From: Vitis vinifera
Lineage: Eukaryota; Streptophyta; Magnoliopsida; Vitales; Vitaceae
DNA: 64,000 nt
Direction of reading: 5' to 3'
NCBI RefSeq assembly: GCF_030704535.1
Contig: NC_081810.1
Location: 4,993,501-5,057,500 of the forward strand
In this document: one piece after another, positions 1 through 9,715 of the stretch
How the letters are laid out: the number at the start of each line of letters is the position of its first letter
Position numbering within the stretch: position 1 is the stretch's first letter
Program-made: the position numbers and the translations under genes
The notes under the pieces: generated by a model
Told to the model about the DNA's origin: nothing
Database searches by the model: none
What the model saw: only the letters and a program-made list of their open reading frames with translations

Positions 1-2
1 GA

Positions 3-2012
3 TTGAGACATTACATGACCGAGTATTCCGTGCACTTGATATCCCGTCTAGATCCTTTGAGATATTTGTTTGATAGGCCCGCTCTGGTTGGTCGCCTTAT
101 GAGATGGCTGGTACTTCTTACTGAGTTTGACATCCATTATGTCACTCAGAAGTCCATTAGAGGGAGTATTGTCGCAGATCATCTAGCATCATTACCAGTT
201 TCCGATGGCCGAGCCATTGATGATGACTTTCCAGACGAGGATGTCGCTGCTGTGACTAGTCTGTCGGGTTGGCGCATGTACTTTGATGGTGCAGCTAACC
301 ATTCTGGATATGGGATAGGCGTCTTGTTGATATCCCCTCATGGTGATCACATTCCCAGATCTGTTCGTTTGGCATTCTCGGATCGACATCCTGCCACGAA
401 CAACATTGTTGAGTATGAGGCTTGTATCTTGGGGTTAGAGACGGCCTTTGAGCTCGGGATTAGACAGATGGAGGTGTTTGGTGACTCCAATCTGGTATTG
501 AGACAGATTCAGGGTGAGTGGAAGACTAGAGATGTGAAGCTTAAGCCTTATCATGCATATTTGGAGCTACTGGTTGGGAGATTTGATGATTTGAGATATA
601 CCCATCTGCCTAGAGCGCAGAACCAGTTTGTTGATGCTTTAGCTACTCTAGCTTCCATGATCGATATTCCAGTTGACGCCACTGTTCGACCTTTGTTGAT
701 CGAGTCGAGATCTGCTCCTGCTTACTGTTGCTTGATCGATGATGTAGAGCCTGATGATGGTTTGCCATGGTATCACGACATATATCACTTTTTGAGACTT
801 GGCGTATATCCTGAGGCCGCCACGGTCAAGGATAAGAGAGCATTGAGACAGTTGGCCACTCGATTCGTGATTTGCGGTGAGACATTGTATAGACGATCGC
901 CTGATGGGATGCTACTATTATGTTTGGACCGCACCTCTGCCGATCGGGTGATGAGAGAGGTTCATGCGGGAGTCTGCGGACCACATATGGGAGGACATAT
1001 GTTGGCTCGTAAGATCATGAGGACAGGATACTTCTGGTTGACCATGGAGACAGATTGCTGCCAGTTTGTTCAGAGGTGTCCCGAGTGTCAGATACACGGA
1101 GATCTCATTCACGTGCCGCCCTCCGAGCTGCACGCACTGACTTCACCATGGCCATTTTCCGTCTGGGGTATTGATATCATCGGGAAGATTTCACCGAAAT
1201 CTTCCAGTGGTCATGAGTTTATCCTGGTTGCCATCGATTACTTCACCAAGTGGGTGGAGGCCGCTTCGTATGCGAGATTGACATCGTCTGGAGTTGCTAG
1301 TTTCATCAGATCACACATTATCTGTCGCTATGGAGTCCCTCATGAGTTGATTTCAGATAGAGGAGTACATTTCAGAGCAGAGGTTGACACCTTAGTACAG
1401 AGATACAGCATCCGGCATCATAGATCGTCTGCGTACAGGCCGCAGACGAATGGGGCAGTAGAGGCCGCGAATAAGAATATCAAGAGGATATTACGGAGGA
1501 TGGTCGAGACTTCTCGGGATTGGTCAGAGAAGCTCCCATTTGCATTGTGGGCTTATCGGACTTCTTTTCGCACCTCTACAGGCGCCACACCCTACTCCTT
1601 GGTATATGGCATGGAGGCGATGCTACCCGTTGAGATTGAGATGGGTTCGTTGAGAGTAGCACTAGAGCAGCAGATTCCCGAGGCAGATTGGGCTCAGGCT
1701 CGATTTGATCAGCTCAATCTCCTAGATGAGAGGAGATTGAGAGCAGCAGACCATGTTCATGCATATCAGAGGAAGATGGCCCGCGCTTTCAAAAAGCGGG
1801 TCAAGCCCAGATCATTACGGATAGGTGACTTGGTTCTGAAAGTCATCAGGGGATTGATCAGAGATCCTAGAGGGAAGTTCAGACCCAATTGGAGCGGACC
1901 TTATTTCATCAGGGAGTTGACCCCAGAGGGCGCTGCATGGTTGATGGATTTAGATGGAAACCGATTCTCAGAGCCAACCAATGTGGATCAGCTAAAGAGG
2001 TACTATGTTTGA
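3..2012 (+). CDS. Retrotransposon pol polyprotein, C-terminal part: RNase H tail, archaeal-type RNase H, integrase
   Basis: The frame is open from the window edge (the first codon, TTG, is internal) to TGA at 2010-2012. Residues 1-66 are the tail of the gypsy RNase H (LDPLRYLFDRPALVGRL, then a VADHLA motif). Residues 90-220 are a second, archaeal-type RNase H with acidic residues D95 (YFDGA), E137/E139, D161 (GDSN) and D211. The integrase follows: zinc-binding HHCC (H321, H328/H332, C359, C362), then a DDE core with D391, D452 and E487 (35 residues between the last two). A KFRPNWSGPYF chromodomain-like or GPY/F module lies near residue 630. No stop or frameshift interrupts the 669 residues, so insertion may be fairly recent. 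The product would cut the RNA of RNA-DNA hybrids and insert element cDNA into the genome. Confidence 0.93.
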   Translation: MRHYMTEYSVHLISRLDPLRYLFDRPALVGRLMRWLVLLTEFDIHYVTQKSIRGSIVADHLASLPVSDGRAIDDDFPDEDVAAVTSLSGWRMYFDGAANHSGYGIGVLLISPHGDHIPRSVRLAFSDRHPATNNIVEYEACILGLETAFELGIRQMEVFGDSNLVLRQIQGEWKTRDVKLKPYHAYLELLVGRFDDLRYTHLPRAQNQFVDALATLASMIDIPVDATVRPLLIESRSAPAYCCLIDDVEPDDGLPWYHDIYHFLRLGVYPEAATVKDKRALRQLATRFVICGETLYRRSPDGMLLLCLDRTSADRVMREVHAGVCGPHMGGHMLARKIMRTGYFWLTMETDCCQFVQRCPECQIHGDLIHVPPSELHALTSPWPFSVWGIDIIGKISPKSSSGHEFILVAIDYFTKWVEAASYARLTSSGVASFIRSHIICRYGVPHELISDRGVHFRAEVDTLVQRYSIRHHRSSAYRPQTNGAVEAANKNIKRILRRMVETSRDWSEKLPFALWAYRTSFRTSTGATPYSLVYGMEAMLPVEIEMGSLRVALEQQIPEADWAQARFDQLNLLDERRLRAADHVHAYQRKMARAFKKRVKPRSLRIGDLVLKVIRGLIRDPRGKFRPNWSGPYFIRELTPEGAAWLMDLDGNRFSEPTNVDQLKRYYV

Positions 2013-2573
2013 GACCATGGTCGTAGGATGGGTGGCCATCATTTCGGTTAGCCGTTACCTTGTTATTCCTTTGTGATACATAGTCCGTTGCTAGCCCATT
2101 GAGCCTCGCATGCGCATTATAGCCTTTCTTTCTTATCGCCTTGCTCACATTTTCACACCGGGATAGGGGCCCCTTTAATGTATGCATGCATTGTTTGGTA
2201 GTTTCATGAGCCTTGGACCTAGGGGCATGTTTTTCTCATCATCTTTTCCTATCACTGCACCTCTGCATTTTCATCTCATCTTAATGGTTGTGTTATTCAT
2301 CTCTTCTTTTTGTTTTATCCTATCTACTATTTGTTTGTCTCATATTCTCTCCACCCTGAGTGGTGAGCCTCCTCAGTTCATCACATGGAGGATAGTCACA
2401 TCATTTCCATCATCTATCTCACGGACACTGGTTTAGAGATCCTTGGTTTGAGAAGGTCATCTCGTCAGAGAGAGTTTGTTTGTTACCTTATCACTTGGGG
2501 GTGTGTCCATTTGTTATTGATATCATCTTTGGGGTTCATTTGTTCACGTTCAGGGTACGCGTATTTGTATATA

Positions 2574-2621
<48 letters not shown>

Positions 2622-3480
2622 AAAATCAAATAAAAAAAAAAAAAAAAATCATCATTATTATTATTATTAGCACATGTGTGTATGTGCATAGTGTTCTCGA
2701 TCATTGGGTATGTATATTGATGTCTGGGGGTCATTTTTATCGAGTATGTTCGTTATTGGGAGTTCGTATGTGAGCTCTCTGAGATCCCATGTTATTTGTA
2801 TTGCTTCGTCATATCTATTTGTGAGAGAGATGAGTGACCTTCTCCTTAGGACTCCGAGTCATTGTCCTTCCCATCATTACATTCATTATTGATGTGACTT
2901 CACTTCATGTTTGATCTGAGTTGATCACTACCTTTCTTCACATATCCATTGCTTCGCTGTCGTTTTTATCGTTGCTTGTGATTCATCTCATTCCCTTCGC
3001 ATCTTATTCTCCCCTTACAGCGACCCATCTCGGGTTCGATACTTCGCATCATCATTACACATATCACTACCAATTCATTTTGCTTCATCTGTTTCCTTAT
3101 CGATATCATGTTCACGTTAGGCATTCTCAGGTCCATGGCTCATGGGGTTCACCATACATGTTGCATTTCATATATATGAGGGCACGAGTTTTGATCATTG
3201 GGTATTTGAGCCTAGTTTCCTTTCATTTCTATCACCCTATCACCTTGGCCTACGTTACGTCCCGTGTCTTAAGACCACCCTGAGGCCATGGGATCAGATG
3301 TCGTCTTCGGCAGCCTCTACTTGGACAGGTGATTGAGATCTGGCTGATGTTTAGATATCGCCATGCTTCTTCTTCTGGGAGCCGCCTCTTTGATGTGTAG
3401 GTCTGATTCAGTTGTGTTCGGATTACCAGGATCGTGGGTTTGATGATGATTGATTTGGTGTCACCTGATTTTTGACCTAT
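2013..3480 (+). other. Non-coding region of the element after pol
   Basis: No convincing coding frame; only short chance frames are present. The stretch is CT/T-rich and links the pol stop to the first tandem-repeat block. It contains a long A tract described separately. Confidence 0.6.
2577..2670 (+). repeat. Poly(A) tract followed by (ATT)n microsatellite
   Basis: A run of more than 40 A residues, a short CAAAATCAAAT interruption, another A run, then ATT repeats. It lies inside the retrotransposon 3' region and could be internal slippage or the tail of a small nested insertion; no flanking duplication is obvious. Confidence 0.85.
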
Positions 3481-3489
3481 CATACCTCT

Positions 3490-4990
3490 GGTGCCACACT
3501 GGGGCATATCCCATTTCATTTGGAGGTTTATGGATCCTCACTCTGCACGATCATTATCACTTACTGGATGCTCACTGAGACGTGGACATGGTCGTTACCT
3601 TACGGAGCCCCTGAGATCCATCCAGCTAGTTCCGCACTTCTCGACGCTTGGATGCCACCATGCCTCTCTATCTGGGAGGTCATCTTGGATATATGTGCAT
3701 GATTCAGTTATGGATTCGGATGACCGGTATTACATGTTCGACGATAGATGACTTCATGTCGTGTTGTTCTTCGGGCCTATCGCGCACCTGATGCCATACT
3801 GGGGCATGTTTTCCGCTTCAGATGAGATTTACGGATCTTCGCGGAGGTCACGTGCTCGACGATAGACGATTTCATGACACTTGTTCTTTTGACCTGTCGT
3901 GCACTCGATGCTCATACTGGGGCATATTTTCCGTTTTAGATGAGGTTTATGGATCTTCACTTATGTCGTATGATCGATGATAGATGATTTTATGTCGCCC
4001 GATTTTCGGACCTGTCGCGCACCTGAGGCCATACTGGGGCATATTCCGTTTCGGAGGATCTTTATGGATCTTCGCAGAGGTCACATGTTCGAGGATAGAT
4101 GATTCCATGCTATCTGATCTCCGACTTATCATACATTTCGATGCCATACAGGGGCATATTTCGGTTCGGATGAGATTTATAGATCATGAGGGAGTCGCGT
4201 GCTTATCCTTATTTGGCGAGATGTATGCAGAGATGATGATATATTCGCTATCCTCACGATGATTCCTTAGTGGAGCCTATCGAGAGCCCCCTAGCCAGGC
4301 ATGGATGACCTGAGCTCATCTGATTTTTCGACGTATTACATTCTCGATGCCACACTGGGGCATATTCCCCATCTTGATCGAGGTTTATAGATCCCCACTG
4401 GTTTACATGATCATCCACAGTTATGAGATACACGCCAGGTCGATGTTTGATTTCATTTTGTCCGGCTACTCCGAGGAGCCTCTCTTGAGTCATTCAGCTA
4501 GATTCATACCCTTTGATATAGTTGTGATCCTTGGACGGAGTTGTCTTTGGTGCCTGGATTTCCCGCGTCATCATTCCAGAGGGGTACATATCAGATCCGT
4601 TATGCGTCCCATTGGTGTTATTCTCGGGTTATCAGGACAGATCGGGTACATCTGACGCCATACTGGGGCATATTTCCCTCATTTAGCCATGGAGGCGATC
4701 GCTCTCTCACATATCCGTTACAGTTTCCATCACTCGGCTGAGATATATTGTATTCGCCTCACTGACCATTATTCCTGAGCTTTTCATCGATATGAGCTCT
4801 CAGCGGAGCGTCGTTCGAGACTCGTAGAGTCCCTTTCAGCCATTTCCAGCGGATTGAGATTTGCAGTGGCATGCCACACTGGGGTATACCCCCGTCTTTG
4901 AGTACATCGGCTGTTTTGCACATCTTTCTCACTACTCAGTCCATTTCTTGATCTTTGCGGGTCATCATACTGGAGCATACCCCCTTTAAC
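3490..4990 (+). repeat. Tandem-repeat block A: degenerate units with core ACTGGGGCATATTTCC
   Basis: A core close to GATGCCATACTGGGGCATAT recurs near 3497, 3796, 3915, 4031, 4147, 4352, 4657, 4871 and (as ACTGGAGCAT) 4968. Where the array is regular the spacing is about 115-120 bp; elsewhere it is roughly double or triple, as if units were lost or diverged. Between cores come similar phrases such as GAGRTTTATGGATCTTC and GATAGATGATTTCATG. No protein is encoded. Confidence 0.8.
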
Positions 4991-5452
4991 ATTTTTCTAT
5001 TGGGGCAACCCCCCACTATCATTTACGTTTGGGGCATCCCCCTACTGTCATTTTCGTTTGGGGCATCCCCCCACTGTCATTTACGTTTGGGGCAACCCCC
5101 CACTGTCATTTACGTTTGGGGCATCCCCCTACTGTCATTTTCGTTTGGGGCATCCCCCCACTATCATCTTTGTTCAGGGCATTCCCCGTTCTCGTCACTT
5201 TGTTTAGGGCATCCCCCTACTTTAGGTTTGTTTAGGGCATCCTCCTATCTTTACTTTGTTTAGGGCATCCCCCCACTGTCATTTACGTTTGGGGCATCCC
5301 CCCACTGTCATTTTCGTTTGGGGCCTCCCCCCACTGTCATTTTCATTTGGGGCATCCCCCCACTGTCATTTTCGTTTGGGGCAGCCCCCTACTTTCATCT
5401 TGTTTAAGAGGTATTTCCAGTTTGTTTAGGGCATTCCCCTTTATTTCAGTTT
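4988..5452 (+). repeat. Tandem-repeat block B: about 15 units of 29-30 bp
   Basis: The unit is approximately TTTGGGGCATCCCCCCACTG plus TCATTTACG or TCATTTTCG. About fifteen GGGC-CCCC cores can be counted. The GGGGCATCCCC core is itself a small inverted repeat. Open frames across it exist only because the unit lacks stop codons. Confidence 0.92.
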
Positions 5453-5453
5453 A

Positions 5454-5562
5454 TCACCACCATGGATCTTCATCCTTGGGCTTTCAGTTATTTCACCACC
5501 ATAGATTGGCATCTGGGCATTTATATCATATCACCACCGTAGGTCTTCACCTATGGGCCTTT
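5454..5562 (+). repeat. Short block of about three units with core CACCACCATGGATCTTCATC
   Basis: CACCACCATGGATCTTCATC, CACCACCATAGATTGGCATC and CACCACCGTAGGTCTTCACC occur about 36-40 bp apart, each followed by a TGGGC phrase. This small array sits between the 30-bp block and the long GTTCAGAGCC array. Confidence 0.65.
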
Positions 5563-5609
5563 TAGTTTAGTGTTTAGGTTTAGTTTTTTTTGGGTTTGGC
5601 TTCCAGAGC

Positions 5610-7330
5610 TGTTATTTTCTCAGTTTGGTGTTTAGAGTCAGTCTCGACGTTCAAGGTCACATTCTCAGTTTCGGCGTTCAGAGCCATCATCACTTCCTCA
5701 GTTTGACGTTCAGAGCCGCATTCCCTGTTCCGGCGTTTAGAGCCATCATTATCGTTTCTCAGTTTCGGCGTTCAGAGCCATTATTGCTCAAATTGACATT
5801 CAGAGTCGTATTCTCGTTCGGCGTTCAAAGCCATTACATCGTTCGTTCCGACGTTCGGAGCCATGTTTTGCTTCGTTTGGCGTTCAGAGCCATCATCGCT
5901 TTCCAGTTTTGGCGTTCAAAGCCATTGTCGCTTCTCAGTTTTGGCGTTCAGAGCCATCACTATTTTCAGTTTTGGCGTTCAAAGCCATTGTCGCTTCTCA
6001 GTTTTGGCGTTCAGAGCCATCACTATTTTCAGTTTTGGCGTTCAAAGCCATTGTCGCTTCTCAGTTTTAGCGTTCAGAGCCATCACTATTTTCAGTTTTG
6101 GCGTTCAAAGCCATTGTCGCTTCTCAGTTTTGGCGTTCAGAGCCATCACTATTTTCAGTTTTGGCGTTCAAAGCCATTGTCGCTTCTCAGTTTTGGCTTT
6201 CAGAGCCATCACTATTTTCAGTTTGGCATTCAGAGCCTTTATCGCTTTTCAGTTTGGCATTCAGAGCCTTTATCGTTTTTTAGTTTCGGCGTTCAGAGCC
6301 ATTATTGTCGCTTTTCAGTTCGGCGTTCAGAGCCATCATCGGTTTTCAGATCGACGTTCAGAGTCATCATCATCACTTCTCAGTTTCGACGTTCAGAGCC
6401 ATCATCGGTTTTCAGATCGACATTCAGAGTCGCATCCTCGGTTTCGGCGTTCAGAGTCGTTACCACTGTTTTCAGTTTGGCGTTCAGAGCCATCATCACT
6501 TTTTAGTTTCGGCGTTCAGAGCCATCGTCGGTTTTCAGATCGATATTCAGAGTCGCATCCTCGGTTTGACGTTCAGGGTCATCATCATCACTTCTCAGTT
6601 TGACGTTCAGAGTCATCATCATCACTTCTCAGTTTCGGCGTTCAGAGCCGTCATCGGTTTTCAGATCGACATTCAGAGTCACATTTTCAGTCTCGGCATT
6701 CAGAGCCATCGTCACTCCTCAGTTTGACATTCAGAGTCACATTCCTGGTTTCGGCGTTCAGAGCCATCATTATCGTTTCTCAGTTTCGATGTTCAGAGTC
6801 ATTATTACTCCTCAGTTTGACATTTAGAGTCGTATTCTCGTTCGTCGTTCAGAGACATTACGTCATTTCTTCCGGCGTTCAAAGCCATGTTTCGCTTCGT
6901 TCGGCGTTCAGAGCTATGTTTCGCTTCATTCGGTGTTCAGAGCCATCATCGCATCTTTGTTCGGCGTTCAGAGCCACCACTCATCAGTATTAGTGTTCAG
7001 AGCTATCCTCGTCGTATTTTCAGTTTCGGCGTTCAGAGCCATCATCGGTTTTCAGATCGACATTCAGAGTCGCATTTTCAGTTTCGATGTTCAGAGCCAT
7101 CATCGCTTTTCAGTTTTGGCGTTCAGAGTCATCACTATTTTCAGTTTTGGCGTTCAGAGTCATCACTATTTTCAGTTTTGGCGTTCAGAGCCATCATCGC
7201 TTTTCAGTTTTGGTGTTCAGAGCCATCACTATTTTCGGTTTGGCGTTCAGAGCCATCATCATTATTTTCAGTGTGGCGTTCAGAGCCATCATCGCTTCTC
7301 AGTTTTGGCATTCATAGCCATCACTATTTT
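5610..7330 (+). repeat. Tandem-repeat block C: 31-32-bp unit (GGCGTTCAGAGCCATCATC), with 63-bp dimers
   Basis: Dozens of units read approximately CAGTTTCGGCGTTCAGAGCC followed by ATCATCGCTTTT. Between about 5905 and 6215 a 63-bp dimer is repeated about five times almost perfectly: one half contains TTCAAAGCCATTGTCGC and the other TTCAGAGCCATCACTA. Because 63 is a multiple of three and the unit lacks stops, frames of up to 293 codons stay open here. Their translations are simple repetition (FRSEPSSLFS-like) and I do not treat them as genes. Confidence 0.93.
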
Positions 7331-7334
7331 CGAT

Positions 7335-7978
7335 TTAGGCTTCCAGAGCCATCACTATCATCTTGTTTAGGCTTCCAGTGCCACCGTCATCTTGCTTAGG
7401 CTTCCAGAGCCATTACCGTCATCTTGCTTAGGCTTCCAGAGCCATCACCGTCATCTTGTTTAGGCTTCCAGAGCCATTACTGTCATCTTGCTTAGGCTTC
7501 CAGTGCCACCGTCATCTTGCTTAGGCTTCCAGTGCCACCGTCATCTTGTTTAGGCTTCTAGAGCCATTACCGTCATCTTGCTTAGGCTTCCAGAGCCATT
7601 ACCGTCATCTTGCTTAGGCTTCCAGTGCCATTTCCGTCATCTTGTTTAGGCTTCCAGAGCCATCACTGTCATCTTGTTTAGGCTTCCAGAGCCATTACTG
7701 TCATCTTGCTTAGGCTTCCAGAGCCATCACCGTCATCTTGTTTAGGCTTCCAGAGCCATTACTGTCATCTTGCTTAGGCTTCCAGAGCCATTACTGTCAT
7801 CTTGCTTAAGCTTCCAGAGCCATTACCGTCATCTTGCTTAGGCTTCCAGAGCCATTACCGTCATCTTGCTTAGGCTTCCAGTGCCATTTCCGTCATCTTG
7901 TTTAGGCTTCCAGAGCCATCATTGTCGTCTTGTTTAGGCTTCCAGAGCCATCACTGTCGTCTTGTTTAGGCTTCCAGA
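7335..7978 (+). repeat. Tandem-repeat block D: about 20 units of 29-32 bp (TTAGGCTTCCAGAGCCATTA)
   Basis: The unit is about TTGCTTAGGCTTCCAGAGCC followed by ATTACCGTCATC. Variants with CCAGTGCCACCG are about 3 bp shorter. The CCAGAGCC phrase echoes TTCAGAGCC of the preceding block, so the two arrays probably share an ancestor. Confidence 0.92.
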
Positions 7979-8215
7979 GCTGTTATTTTCTAGTTTAGCT
8001 TTTAGAGTTAGTTTTTGGTTTGGCTTCTAGAGCTGTTATTTTCTAGTTTAGCTTTTAGAGTTAGTTTTTGGTTGGCTTCCAGAGCTGTTATTTTCTAGTT
8101 TAGTTTTTAGAGTTTATTTTCTAGTTTAGCTTTTAGAGTTGTTTTTTGGTTGGCTTCCAGAGCTGTTATTTCCTAGTTTAGCTTTTAGAGTTAGTTTTTG
8201 ATTTGGCTTCCAAAG
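7979..8215 (+). repeat. Tandem-repeat block E: about four to five units of about 53 bp
   Basis: Units contain GCTGTTATTTTCTAGTTTAG, then CTTTTAGAGTTAG, then TTTTTGGTTTGGCTTCCAGA. The GGCTTCCAGA phrase again links this block to block D. After about 8230 the sequence becomes single-copy up to the polypurine tract. Confidence 0.85.
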
Positions 8216-8693
8216 CCATCGTTTTTCTTAGTTTAGCGTTTAGGGTCAGTCCCGTCATTTAGAATCACTGCTCCTAGCGTTCATATTCACTGGCATTGCG
8301 CATCTTACCTTCATGGTTTTGCATTCTTCCTCGGTTTTCCCTCACCTCGTTACCCTGTGCTTATCGCCTATTCATCTCGTAGTCCACATAGGGCAGTCTC
8401 CTTTAGAAGCATTCTTGTTTGTACTCCAGGGTGGTTCGACCGTTACTCATCTTTGACATTGATATCTTGAGTCACCTGTAGAGACGTCTTAGAGGGAGTC
8501 TGGGTCCTCGGTGCAACCTTAGAGGCGTTTTGAGATGCGCTTTTCTTTTAGGGTTAGTGTCTTTGTGTCCATGTTTCCCTAGTGTCCCTGTGGGGGTCTC
8601 TTTGGGTCTTCGGTAGAGTTCACTTCATTACACTCATTATTCACACTTTCTTTTCACTTCAGTGTTCGTATTCCTTACACTCGTGAACTTTAC

Positions 8694-8709
8694 CGAAGAG
8701 GGGCATATT
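8694..8709 (+). promoter_or_regulatory. Polypurine tract before the 3' LTR
   Basis: CGAAGAGGGGCATATT lies directly before the TG that opens the LTR. Its purine core GAAGAGGGG and position fit the plus-strand primer site used in reverse transcription of gypsy elements. Confidence 0.75.
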
Positions 8710-8740
8710 TGTAGACCCCCATTTGGGGAGCTTAGTTTTT

Positions 8741-8747
8741 TATATAG
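8741..8747 (+). promoter_or_regulatory. Possible LTR TATA box
   Basis: TATATAG lies 31 bp inside the LTR and could drive transcription of the element starting near 8770. The position is plausible but untested. Confidence 0.4.
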
Positions 8748-9318
8748 CATTAGAGGAGCTGGCAGCACCCGGGAGGTGTGGGGGGGGACCTCTCTCCATG
8801 CGTGGGACCAGCTGCAAGAGACAGAAACGCCATGCTTGCTGAGCGGAGGAATAGTAGGGCAAGTAGAAGCTTGCCAAAGAAGATAGAAACAGGAGACATC
8901 CGAATAAAAAGGTAGAGGTTTTCTGAAGAGAGAGGGGGGAGCTTGGGGAGGAGAGCATGGTGGCTAGAGAGTGACGAGCAACTTGAGGAAAAGAGGAATG
9001 GCAAGCGAGCTGTCGGAGCTGGAGAAGGAAGGTGGTGTCTGAAGGAAGGAAGTCTACCCGAGGGCTTTTTCAGGTAAGTTTACGGGATACTCCTCTTGTT
9101 CATTTTCACTTCCTCTACTCTTCATCGTCTGTTTTTGCTACTCGAGCATCATTAGTTTAGGTGTTTATGGATCGAGTTTTGGCTGAATATGAGCTTGTTT
9201 TCATGTTTGCTCTGCTTTGGTTGTCTCACCCGTTTTAGACCCGTCGAGTGCAGCATGAAATGGGGCCTGGATAATAGATTGCTTATTTTGTTTTTAGCAT
9301 GCTCTGCTTTCCGAGCCC

Positions 9319-9339
9319 CCCCCCCCCCCCCCCCCCTCT
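9319..9339 (+). repeat. Poly(C) run
   Basis: About 21 consecutive C residues inside the LTR, just left of the captured AIM24 fragment. A similar run occurs near 46580-46601. Such runs are slippage-prone, so exact lengths are unreliable. Confidence 0.85.
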
Positions 9340-9385
9340 TCTTGCTTTTGGAAAAATACCTACCATTGTTTTTCTAAACTATCAG

Positions 9386-9715
9386 GAAGCTTTAAAATGT
9401 TTTAGTTCTGAATGGTTTCTAAATGTGACACCTTATCGAATATTGGGTGGTGAAGCTCAGATGGTTCAGATAATGCTGAAACCACAAGAAAAGATTATTG
9501 CAAAACCTGGTTCCACGTGCTACATGTCTGGGTCCACTCAAATGGAGAATGTTTATATCTCCAAAAATGTAGTAGGTATGTGGCAGTGGGCTTTCGGCAA
9601 GGCTACGACAAGTGTAGTTCTTCTCAATCAAGGTTCAGGTGATGGCTTTGTTGGAACTGTTGCACCATCTCTTGCAAAAATCTTCCCGATTGATTCGGCA
9701 ATGTTTGACGGGAAG
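9386..9715 (+). pseudogene. AIM24-family (DUF124) gene fragment captured in the LTR
   Basis: From about 9404 the frame reads like the N-terminal part of plant mitochondrial AIM24 proteins: TPYRILGGEAQMVQIML, then PQEKIIAKPGS, CYMSGS, GMWQWAFGK, DGFVGTVAPSLAKIFPID and MFDGK. Similarity stops there; a full plant AIM24 continues for well over 100 residues. Downstream the frame runs into unrelated sequence and an A tract at 9763-9788. There is no credible start codon or transit peptide in frame, although ATCAG at 9381-9385 could be the old splice acceptor. The frame has no stop, so capture may be fairly recent. It is probably not a functional gene; it could appear in chimeric element transcripts. 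Confidence 0.75.

Noticed and set aside
5625-6603. Open frames of 293 and 246 codons in the retrotransposon 3' region
   Set aside because: They are translations of the 31-32/63-bp tandem repeat in two registers, with no domain and no conserved start; openness follows from the repeat period.
6887-7399. Further repeat-derived frames of 140-170 codons
   Set aside because: Same repeat array; several overlapping frames are open at once, which argues against coding.
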